DNA of 64,000 nt from positions 76,536,862 to 76,600,861 of the forward strand of contig NC_080584.1 in assembly GCF_029962835.1 (NCBI RefSeq), given 5' to 3'. Position 1 is the stretch's first letter. Each line of letters starts with the position of its first letter. Both the position numbers and the translations under genes were made by a program. The DNA comes from Magnolia sinica. Its lineage: Eukaryota; Streptophyta; Magnoliopsida; Magnoliales; Magnoliaceae. The notes beneath the pieces were generated by a model, which worked only from the letters and a program-made list of their open reading frames with translations, was not told the DNA's origin and did no database searches. Below, in pieces: positions 11,138-21,429 of the stretch.

Positions 11138-12240
11138 CAATTAGTGGATGTGCCTAATAATTTATTAAAAAATATTTTGTTTTTTCATAGATAAATTTCA
11201 ATTTCCATTTAAAAATAACATTTTTTTTTTCAAAATTTATATTTTTTTCTCATAATTTTTCTTTGAAAACATTTAACAAAATATAATTTTTATTATAAAA
11301 TATTTCAAAAAATAAATTAAAATACAAATTTTGAATTTTTATTTTCAAAATCTTTAAAATTTTCACAAATTTTAATTTTTTTCCCAAAAAATCCGAAATG
11401 CCGATTTTTTTTCTTGAAAAGCATCATTTTGTTTTCAACTTTTCAATTTTCTTTTTCAAAATCTAAGTGTTTTTATAATTATCTTTTTCTTTTAATTTCA
11501 AATTTTGAATATTTTCAATTATTTTTCAAAATCACAAATTTTTTCAACTTCTTTATTTTTCATTTCAAAATGTTTATTTATTTATTTATAAAGTATCGAT
11601 TTTTTAATATCATTTTATTTTAAAAATTTCAATTCTTTTTAACTTCTCCATTTTTTTAAAAACACATTTTATTCGAACTTGTCAATTTTATCAAACTTCT
11701 CAATTTTATTTTATTTTTCAAAATACAAACTCTCATTTTCTTTCTCAAAATATTTTCATTTTTCAACATAGTGAAAATTTTCACATTTTTAAAAATATTT
11801 TTAATTTTCTTTTTCAAGATATTATTTTTTCTCAAAATCAAATTCTTATTTTTTCAAATTTATAAACTTTATTCAATATTCTTTTTTTCCCCACAAAATA
11901 GATTTTTATTAAATCATGATTTTTATTTTTTCAAAATCTCATTTTTTTTCTCTAACATTGTTAAAATTTTTAAACTTCTCAATATTCTTTTTCATGTGAT
12001 ATTAAAAATCATTTAAATATTAGTTTTAATTTTTTTTAAATAATAATTTCCCCTCATTTGTTATAAAAACAATTTCTTTCCTTTTTTTTTCTTTTTTTTT
12101 TTGCATTCAATAAATTGTTAAAAAATAATCTTATATATACAAATATATACAATTAAAACCCTGAAATTCTATTAAAAACAATTATTAGACTACAAAAAAA
12201 CATAAATTTCCACCCTATTCTAAAAAAATGAAAAAAAAAA
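11138..12240. repeat. T-rich low-complexity tract
   Basis: About 1.1 kb of degenerate ttttcaaaattt-like text, with runs of T strongly favoured over A on this strand. The open frames here (Phe/Ile/Leu-rich) are composition artefacts. Confidence 0.85.
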
Positions 12241-12253
12241 TTAATGTTTAGGG

Positions 12254-12599
12254 CACTAGTCCTTTTACGACGGACCACGGTCCGTCGCAAAAGCAGCTGA
12301 AAACCGTCGCTAAGTGGTATTTTGGGTGGGAATTTGCGACATCATATTCCGTCACAAAATCAAAATTTGCGACGGATTTAGTTTGTCGCCAATTTACGAC
12401 GGATTAAAATCCGTCGTAAATCAGATTTTAGCGACGGAGCTTCCACTACGTTTGGACTAATCATTTTTGAGAAAGATGGGCTTAGCAACAGACTTTTTCC
12501 GTTAGCGACGGATTAAATCCGTCGTTAAACTAAGCGATTTTTGCGACGGACGAAGTCCGTCCCATAACTACGTCACAAATTCACCATTTTGGCATAGTG
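12254..12599. mobile_element. Short non-autonomous CACTA-like element
   Basis: Starts CACTAGTCC and ends GGCATAGTG, so both ends carry the CACTA terminal pentamer. It is packed with subterminal motifs in both orientations (gcgacgga / tccgtcgc, about a dozen), as in En/Spm termini. It is 346 bp and has no coding. I see no matching 3-bp target duplication (GGG left, ATT right), so one side may have been rearranged. Confidence 0.65.
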
Positions 12600-13076
12600 A
12601 TTGCTGACAGATGCATTCAAACAACTAAAAACGATGCTCGGAATGAAGCCGGTTTTGGTTTGAAGGGGAGTGTTGGAGTTGCAAACCAAAACATTTACTG
12701 CAATTGTTGTGATTGTTCATCTTCCAAAGCTTAGCAACACTTTCCATGAGATGCTTTTTGGAAGATGAAATTCTGTGTATTTTCCAGGAACATTAAGTGT
12801 TAGAAGCTCCTAGCAGGGGCAATTTTGTCTTTTCATCCTACATTCTAAAGCCTATAAATAGGCACCTTGTATCCGGTTGTAATAAGCAAGTGAAGAAGCA
12901 ACAGTGAATAACAAGTGTGAGAAGTTTGCAGCAACAAAACTGTTTTGAAAAATTAAGTTTTTCTTCTCTCTTTCTTCCTTCTGCATCATATATCTGAGTT
13001 GTGCTAAGGCTTTGTAAAGCTCAGAAAATTCTGTTATCTTGAAGCAAAAGAAAAGATCTGGCTGATATAGCCAACA
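12600..13076 (+). mobile_element. Remnant 3' end of a Copia LTR element
   Basis: A fossil. The final RNase H-like residues (TDAFKQLKTMLGMKPVLV) are followed by a purine tract (gaaggggag) and a 406-bp LTR (12671-13076) that starts TGTTGG, ends CCAACA and holds a TATA-like ctataaatag near 12852. The rest of the element is missing: the left edge abuts the CACTA-like element. Family Ty1/Copia, old and incomplete. Confidence 0.75.
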
Positions 13077-14156
13077 GATCCTTTAAAAAAATGGCACCCT
13101 CATTTTTTCCCATCCAAGTGATAAGTTCAGTTATACTAATATAATACAAAAAAGTAGTTTTATGGTTGGTAGTAGTAAAAATTAATGAATATAATTTTTT
13201 TTGGTAACATCCAAAATATAAGGTCGATTCCTCTGCAATATTGGAAAAACTTCTGTTCTATAACACGCGTATTCAAGATGTGAAAGCAATTGACCTGTCT
13301 TTTGTATGCCATCCAATCCATGAATCAAGTGAACCTCACCCAGATGATGGAATGCACAAAAAATAAAGCTAATCCAGTCACAGGTTAGGTAAGAAAACCA
13401 TAGACAACCATGCCAGTTGGACTAGTGAAGTTCTTCTCAAAGCTTGGGAAAAAGGATCAAAAATTATTTGCGGCATCCACTGTCATGGTTGGGCAACCTT
13501 AGGTTGCATGACCAATAGACTTTAGTGTGACCCTAGTTAAATAATTTTGTACAGTAATCTTATCAATAGCATTATAGAGAAAATGGTCTCACCAAATGTA
13601 CTGTGAAAATAATATCTAATGCGAACACGAACATGCAATCAATAATCAAATCATAGTACTGAATATGAATTTTTTGGTCACAGTCAAATGAAGATGAAAA
13701 TGGTGACACCTTTGCCTAAGTACCAATTTATTAGTGGAAACTATGGTGATAGAAAAGAAAACTTAATGATTATTTCCATTGGCAGTATTACCCAATAAAT
13801 TTCATTTTTTGCAGTTATTCTTTTTGCAAGTGAAGATATCATATTAATTAGACAATGATTACTTTGTGAATCCATGATTTTCTTTGCATGTATAGAAAAG
13901 ACCAATGATTACTTTGTGAATCCATTATTTTCTTTGCATGTATAGAAAAGACCAATGATTACTTTGTGAATCCATTATTTTCTTTGCAGATCAACCAAGT
14001 GAAAAAGTCTTGTGAAAGAAAAAAATAATAATCTCTTTTCTACTCTTTTCCAGCTTATTAACAAGCCGTAATTATTTCTGCCACAGTATACTTTGTCGTA
14101 CTATCAAAAGAACGAATCTAAGGCAGCAAGTTCACAAAATGTAAATGGAAAATTAC
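13077..14156. other. Non-coding, with a 50-bp tandem triplicate
   Basis: No gene seen. At 13853-13990 a 50-bp unit (caatgattactttgtgaatc...) is repeated 2.8 times. The DNA may be former intron of the kinase fragment next to it. Confidence 0.6.
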
Positions 14157-14270
14157 CTTGTAAATAGGGCCAAATCCACCCACTCCAAGCTTATTTGTTG
14201 TCGAGAAGTTATCTGTGGCTGCAGCTATACAATCAAAATCGAGCAGTGGTAGCTCTGAAATATTCACCTT
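14157..14270 (-). pseudogene. Receptor-like kinase exon (G-type lectin/S-domain class)
   Basis: The minus strand encodes [20 protein letters not shown] and [14 protein letters not shown], ending at a consensus donor (AAG|gtaatt at 14157). This is the juxtamembrane-to-kinase start of S-domain/cysteine-rich receptor-like kinases, including the glycine-rich ATP loop (GxGGFGxIYK). The next exon, with the VAIK lysine, was not found in the following 1.1 kb, and no other kinase exons are visible, so I treat it as an orphan exon. The frame itself is intact. Confidence 0.75.
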
Positions 14271-14539
14271 ACTTTGAAGCGTGTGATAACCCTAGTATTG
14301 TGTTTTAACTTCGATGGACTTATCTGCGTGAAATGCCTTGTCTGCATCTCTCCTTCCTTGTTTTCAATAGTGTGAAATGTTACTGTTTTCATTTGAAGAT
14401 AGTCATGGAGATTCGCTATGTTTGCCCTTGGATTTTAGGGTCATGTCACAATAATCCAAACTTTATTTGATGGGCCTCACCATTGATAGTGGGGACTCAA
14501 GAAAGTCTTAGATATGAGTATTTCAACCTCTTGGTCATT
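14271..14539. other. No gene seen
   Basis: Short non-coding stretch between the kinase exon and LINE-A. The probable target duplication of the LINE (aacctcttggtca) is at 14525-14537. Confidence 0.4.
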
Positions 14540-14719
14540 TGTGCAATGGGAGCCATCAGTTGTGTTGGAGACACGACAAGACAAAGCTGAAGTGAGTGGG
14601 GCCTTCGACGACCTAGGGCTTCCTCCTTGGGAGATCTGAGCGTTCTCTCAGGCGCCTCCGGCGCCATCTAGAGCTCTCCACAAGATCTACTCACGATTTC
14701 AAATGTCAAGAGTGGGGCC

Positions 14720-17000
14720 TGATAGAGAAGGTGATAGATGGAGAAGAAGTAGAGCATCGTCCAGTGGCTGGGATCTTCCCCGCTATGTTGATGTATGCAG
14801 GGGTAGAGGGCACTCGCCATCCCGAAGAGTGCCAAACCCCCCTATTCGAACAAGTAATTGAGGCGTTTTCACCCTTTTGTGGGAAATCTCCCCTTCTCAT
14901 GTTCCTTAGAGGACCTATTCATGATCTTTCAGAGGTATGGTAGAGTAGTTGATGTTTTCATTCCTTATTTCCCTAGGACGATCCGACCCAGTGGATTTGC
15001 TTTTGTGTGCTATCAGTATGAGGATGATGTTAGAAAGGCTATTGGCGTCCTACATGGCAAGAGGATTGATGGCAGGGTGGTGAATGTCCAAGCTGCGAAG
15101 TAGGACACCCACCCCCCTCATTCAACCATCCCCAACCCACCAGATGGCTGGAGCTTTGCATACCCTCTAGCTAAGGCGTTTAAAAATCTAGGCATACGCC
15201 AGCCTGGCATTACCATTCTGACTCCACCTGACGCCCGAACCATTCCTGATCCCCCTGCGGATTCGTCTGACAGGCCGCATATCCCCGCAATGGGAAGAGC
15301 TGCGTCTTGCAAACTGAGCACCCCAACACTACCCACGCCCCTCACCCAGTGCCTGTCACCTATCTAGAAGGAGGGAATGGTAAAGGTTGCCCCTCATTTA
15401 CTGGCCAAGAAGATGGCAGAGCTCAATCTGAGCCTGATTGGTAGAGTTTCAGACCCCACCACGTCTATCCACCATCTCATGGAATTTATTAGGAACTCCC
15501 GTTTTCAACCTCTGGCTGTGGATGTCACAAGGCTATCTGCCGACATCTTCCTTTTTTGGTTTTAAATCAAAGGAGGATATGGTGGAGTTTGCTAATGACT
15601 CCCAAATCCACCAGAAGATGGGCCTAAGTTATGTTGCCAAATGGACACCAGATCCCTCCCTGGCCTATGATGGCCATTGGATTCGTCTCTTCGGTATACC
15701 AACACACGTTTGGATAGAGCAGGTTCTTAGGGACCTAGGGAGTAGATATGGTAGGGTGACTTAGATTGACCCAAACAGGAAGTATGGTCTATTCCAAGCT
15801 TTTGCCAGGGTGAAGATAATTTTAGATCCTGATATACAAGTAAGATGGTCACAAAAATTGTTGGTAAATGGTAAGGTATACTTCATGGGAGCAGAATTGG
15901 AGCCGTTGAACACCATTCAGAGACCGTTCCACTCAAGGAATAACAATCCATGGCCTCCTGACAGTATAAGGATTGAGACGGGCAGCCCTAGGGCTAATGA
16001 TCGAGTCATGGACGAGCCTGCCAGTAGTCGTAGCCTGGCTATCAGTCCAAGATTGGAGCATGGCATAGAGGTTTATACTAATGCCCAGGTGAAGGAATTT
16101 GATCTTTCCATTGAGGAACAGGTAGGGCTAAACATTTCGGACTCTATCAAGGTTGACGATACATTGATTCCATTTCTAGGTGACCAGGAAGTTTAACATA
16201 CCAATTCTGGGATAATCCCTGTCAACGTTCCGGTGGAGGTGATCCAGCAGTCTGATGTCCCCAAATCGCCACAGCCTCCTATGGAACTTCCAAAGAACGT
16301 GCAGGAAGATGGAATCGGACAACCACAACCCCACCCCTATGCCCCGAGATGGAATGCTACTATCCTTTCCTACTGTCTATATACCCACTTCCCAGGGTGA
16401 GTTCGAGAGGCAAGGCTAAATCAGTTGGCTGCTCCAGCGTCCTCTCTATATGACAGTGATGAAGAGGCATCCAAACAGCTTTGGGAATTTGAATCCCTTA
16501 TCCCCCAGTCGATCGAGACTTGGGTCCCCCCATCCCCTGAACGTACTGTTAGACAACATAGTGAGATTAATCTCATGGTCGATTTCTACCCGTTTGCTGC
16601 CGCATTTCATCAGGATAGGGCGCAAGCAGCTGTGAACTAGCAGCCCACACCTCTCCACTTTTGGGACCTGTCTCCCCAAAAGAACCTGGGTGGTGATGAA
16701 CACATTCTGGATCATCCCAATGCAGGGGAGATAGGCCTCTCAAAACATCAACGTGATGCAGAGGAAGTAGTCACAGATGCAGTAGCCATAGATGCAGCTG
16801 AAGTAGCCACAGATGGAGTAGCTACAGATACAATAGCCACTAGCACCAAAGCACCTGAGTCCACTGACTATGTAGATAACGAACTGACCTTAGCAAATGC
16901 AATCGCTTTGGTTAACACAGGGCATACCAAAAGAAAACACAAGTCCAGAGTTCTCCCTGCTACAGTCGCCTACCAAATGGAGTGGAAAGAAAGATTACAG
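14720..17000 (+). pseudogene. LINE-A ORF1 (RRM plus DUF4283-like)
   Basis: The first part encodes an RNA-recognition motif (about 14875-15100): NLPFSCSLEDLFMIFQRYGR with the RNP1-like GFAFVCYQYEDDVRKAI. It is followed, in more than one frame, by a DUF4283-like domain (about 15400-15900): LNLSLIGRVSD, WTPDPSLAYDGHWIRLFGIP and KYGLFQAFARVKIILDP. A low-complexity tail with short VAxDA(V/A)-type repeats lies at 16760-16850. Plant L1 ORF1 proteins of this type bind element RNA as a nucleoprotein. The frame breaks repeatedly (for example a TAG at about 15763), so no intact protein is made. Confidence 0.75.
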
Positions 17001-17040
17001 AGACTGAAGAGACGGGCTGTCTATTCAGGATGTATTACTA

Positions 17041-19376
17041 ATGGATAGCTGCCCTGTGTGGAATGCTCATGGTATTGGGAACGCCCCCACCATCAAAATT
17101 GTTAGAAAAATTATCTCTAAATTCAAGCCACGGATTTTTGCCATTCTTGAGCCTATGCTCAGAGAAGAGAGAAGAACTGCTACAGGTCTCAAGCTTAGTT
17201 TTCATGCGTCCATCTCCAATGGAGAGGCTGGAGGGAAAGTCTGGGTTTTCTTTCAATCCTCTCTTAATGTTGTTGTAGATTTTTTTTCTGACCAAATGAT
17301 CTCTATGCGAATATCATTACAAAACATATGCAGGATCCTGTCTTACTTTCTATTGTCTATGCGAAGTGCTCCAGGAGTCGTAGGCAAAATCTTTGGGAGG
17401 AGATGACTGTCCTCAGCAGGTCTGTCAGTGGCCCCTGGGTAGTGTGCGGGGACTTCAACACAGTGGCTCTTAAATCCAAAAGACTGGGTAGCAGATCGTA
17501 GTTTAATGCAGGTGATGAGGGTTTCGCTACAGTTATTGACAATGCAGGGCTGGTTGACGCGGGTTTTTCTAGGAACAAATTCACGTGGAGCAATAACCAA
17601 GATGGAAATGCTAGAGTATAGGCGAGACTGGACAGGGTTATCTGTAACAGTGATTGGATCAAGCTCTTTTCGCGTTTCCAGGTGCGTCACCTCCCTCGGG
17701 CTAGCTCGGACCATGCCCCGTTGCTTTTGATCTTCCCTCTTACGGCCTGATCTACTGCGAGGCCCTTCTGTTTCCAACGGATGTGGTTCCTGCAGCTGGT
17801 TAAGGAGGCATGGTGTTCTGAGACTGCTAGCTCTCCTATGATCGCTATTTTACTGAAACTCAGAAAAGTGAAACAGTCGGTTAAAGCATGGAACAGATAG
17901 GTCTTTGGTGATGTTTTCTCCAACCGCAAGCAGGCGGAGCGCTATTTGGATTAGATTGAAAACAATTTGCAAAACTCTTCTGACTCTCACACGGCAAAGG
18001 ATCTATTGGCTGCCAAGAAAAACCTCGCTCAGTGGGAGTTGGTAGAGGAGATTTTCTGGAAATAGAAGGCGCGTAACAGCTGGCTCACAGAAGGGGACCA
18101 AAATACAAAGTTCTTTCACCTAACTGCCATGGAGCGTGCACGTAGAGCTGACATCAACGAAATCAGGATTAATGCAGACTTCGTGATATCCGATCCTACC
18201 TTGATCAAAGATGAGGTTGTCCGTTTCTTTGCCAACCTCCTTTCAGGAAACCAGAATTCTGATGTCGGGTCATTCATCAACTCCACCATTCCTTCTTTGC
18301 TCTCGGTTGAAGATAATGAGGCGCTGCTGTGCAGTCCTTCCATGGAGGAGGTCAGGGAGGCAGTGTTCTCCCTGCCTCCTGACGTTGCCCCTGGCCCAGA
18401 CGGTTTTAGGGGATCCTTTTTCAAGGGCTGCTGGGAGATTGTTGCTGCCGATATTCATGAAGCCGTGATTCATTTGTTTCAAGGGGGAAATATCCCCAGA
18501 GCTTTTACATCCACTCTGATTTGCTTATCCCCAAATTAGCCGTTCCTGCGTCCTTCGATCACTTTATGCCGATAAGCCTCTGCAATTGTACTTACAAAAT
18601 CTTCTCCAAGCTTATCTCAGCCAGGTTAGCCACAGTCCTTTAAAAGCTAATCTCTGCAAAGCAGGGTGCTTTCATTTAAGGCCGGAATATCGCAGAAAAT
18701 ATTACGCTAGCCCAGGAGGTCTTCAGGGACTTAAACAGGAAGGTGCATGGGGGAAATATTACCATCAAACTAGACATGGAGAAAGCATACGACAATCTCA
18801 ATTGGTCCTTCCTCATTCAGGTTCTCCTCAGTTTTGGTTTCAGTAGGAGTTGGGTTAATTTGTTGGAAAAATGTTGGAATAACTGTTGGTTCTCCGTCCT
18901 TATTAATGGGGAGGCAAAAGGGTATTTCAAATCTTCGCGCGGTCTTAGGCAAGGGGACCCGCTTTCCCCGAGTCTATTCATTTTAGCAGTGGAATTTTTT
19001 AGCCGGGGCATTAAATCTTTATACAACCAGGGTCTCTGTCAGCCCTTCAAACTCAAATCTGGCTGCTCTCTCATCTCCCATCTACTATATGCGGATGGCA
19101 TTTTCCTCTTCAGTAAGGGTAGTGCGGCTTTAATTGCAGCGATCAATGCCTTCCTCAACATGTACCAACAAGTTTCGGGCTTGCGAATAAACCTTGCAAA
19201 GAGCCATTTTTTGCTGTTCCTCCAAGCTTCCCCCTGGTAGAGTCAGACAGATTGCTAGCAGTCTAAATATGCCAAAAGCCCCTCCTGAAGCCCTTTATCT
19301 GGGTGTCCCTATGTCGATTGGTAGACTAGCTAAGGACGTTTTTAAACCACTCATTGAGAGAATTGTTGTAAAAGTT
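17041..19376 (+). pseudogene. LINE-A ORF2, N-terminal part (endonuclease, RT)
   Basis: The AP-type endonuclease begins CPVWNAHGIGNAPTIK, with the catalytic-region ILEPML, GDFNTVAL (about 17450) and SDHAPLLL (about 17708). The RT region follows: APGPDGFRGSFFKGCWEIVA (18390), [20 protein letters not shown] (18945) and the catalytic loop YADG (19087) where active elements have YADD. Stops such as ARV*ARLDR, AWNR*VFG and FWK*KARN, plus several frame changes, kill it. The Copia element interrupts the thumb region just after ERIVVKV. ORF2 nicks the target and reverse-transcribes the element RNA. Confidence 0.85.
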
Positions 19377-21354
19377 TGTAAGTGCTATAGTTTATATCCC
19401 TGTCTGTTGTCAAATTTGTGGTGCCAAAATCACTGTTATATATAACTTGCATAAGTGAAGCTCACTTAAGGATCAACATTCATAAACAAGCAAACCTCCC
19501 AAGACAAGACTCAAGCTGCAAGAAGAGTACAAGGCAGTTGGTAAAGAACTCAAGACCCTTTCAAGATTGAGCTACATCAAGATTTCAAGATTGATCTACA
19601 TCAAGACTTCAAGGCTCATTCTTCAAGGTCACTTGTTCCTAATGTTTCAATGTCCTTTACTTCATGATTGAGGTTTGACTGACCATAGGTTAACCGTAGA
19701 AGTAGGTCATTTCGGATACATAAACCGAATGTTTATTTTACATGTGATTGGTCTGTTCTTCGACTAGTCTTAGGCCTTCTTCGACTAGTCCTAGAGTTGC
19801 TTTGATCAGTCTAAGAAATTCCTCGATCAGTCGTGAGTTTGTTACAAATTCTGGATGAAATCTGTTAGGCTTCGACTAGTCTAGGAATCTGTTCGACCAG
19901 TCGTAGGAACAGTGTCGACTGCATCTACGACCAGTCGACAATCTTCGACTCGAAATCCAGCGAAGCTTTTCAGGACCTACGACCAGTCAAAGGAGACCTA
20001 CGACCAGTCGAACGAGACCTACGACCAGTCGTAGGAGACTTTCGACCAGTCGTAGAACGGTCAAAGTGTATCCCGCCGGGTTTTTCAAACATCTGTTATT
20101 GCTTCGACCAGTCGAAGAGCTCTCTAGACCAGTCGAAAACACTATCTGCTCACCTATAAATAGTGCACGAATCTCGGAAGAAATTATCGAATTAATTAAT
20201 CCATTTAAGCCAATCTTCGTCGAACTTCTGAGAGATTATTCTATGCTCCGTCTAAGCTAAGTATGCTTATTTAATATTCTCTTTCCTTAGCTTTATTTTA
20301 ATTGATTTTGTTTCTGCTATTCCAATCTGATTTGATAAGAGGAATTATTATTCCCTTTCTTTGGAATCAAAATCAATTAAGGCAAGCCTATTCGGTTTAA
20401 TTTAAAATCTATTAGAATTAGAACCATTGTAATTGAGTACTGGACATTGAACTTGGACATTCAATAATCTACTCTGATTTTGTTCTACCGGGCTGCTACA
20501 TCGAAGGAGATAATTAGGTATTTTACATTTAATTGTAAATTCCTTTTTGTTTTGGTTTCTTTCAAGATTTGCCAGAAAAATCTTGTTATATTGGTTATCT
20601 GAGGAGAGCCAGGAAAACTCAGAAGTGGGGGTTTTTTTAATTGTGTAAGCCCACAGACAAAGACACAATTGTGAAGGTTTTGGGTGAACTTGGGAAAACC
20701 TATTTTATTAGTAAACGCTAATATCCCCTGTGAGAGGATATTAGGAGTGGAGTAGCATTTTGTGTGGCTGTTATTTAACAGTTGGTGAACACACAGGCGA
20801 ACTACTATAATCCCTTGTGTTGTGGTTGAATGGTTTATACTTCTAATCTTTAATTATTCTTTTATGGGATGTATGTATGGTGGTGAATGTTGTAATCATT
20901 TAATTCAAGCTTTATGAGAATGTTGTAATAGTTTAGAATTTATTTTCTGCTATTCCTTTATCAGTTTGATATTCAATTTCTTTTAAAAGTTGTTCCAGCA
21001 AGGTTGCCCTGCCATTTTTATGGTGTATGGCTGTCCCTAGAACAATACATTTGTGATTGCAATTTATTTCAATTTTGTTTGTATTTATTTTTGTATTCCT
21101 CTTCGGTTTGAGACTTGATACAAAGATCTTTCTAGAAATAAGGTTGTCCTACCATAAACTCTGGTTTTTGGTGTAAGGTTGTCCTTAGAACAACGTTTGT
21201 ATCAACCTCTCAAGATCTGAATTTTGAGGTTATTTTACTTTTCTGCATTGTGATTTACTTTGGCTATCATTTTCTTTTTAATTCCGCTGTTATAAGTTTT
21301 ATTTGGCATTGTCCTATTCACCCCCCCTCTAGGACATATAGCTTGGCCTTTTCA
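19377..21354 (+). repeat. 5' LTR of the Copia element
   Basis: 1,978 bp, starting TG and ending CA. Contains an array of about 13 CGACYRGTCG-like motifs (19758-20135), closely followed by TATAAATA at 20155-20162, the likely promoter of the element. The array holds one repeat unit more than in the 3' copy. Confidence 0.95.
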
Positions 21355-21356
21355 AG

Positions 21357-21368
21357 TGGTATCAGAGC
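21357..21368 (+). promoter_or_regulatory. Primer-binding site, initiator Met-tRNA type
   Basis: TGGTATCAGAGC two bases after the LTR is the standard plant Copia PBS, complementary to the 3' end of initiator tRNA-Met. Confidence 0.9.
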
Positions 21369-21429
21369 CTAATAGCTCTTTTTTAATTCTTGGATTTAAT
21401 TCCTGAGCTAACGATTTAAGCTATTTAAG

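Noticed and set aside
11414-12016. Phe/Ile/Lys-rich open frames on both strands
   Set aside because: They follow from the T-rich low-complexity tract; no domain, and both strands are equally open.
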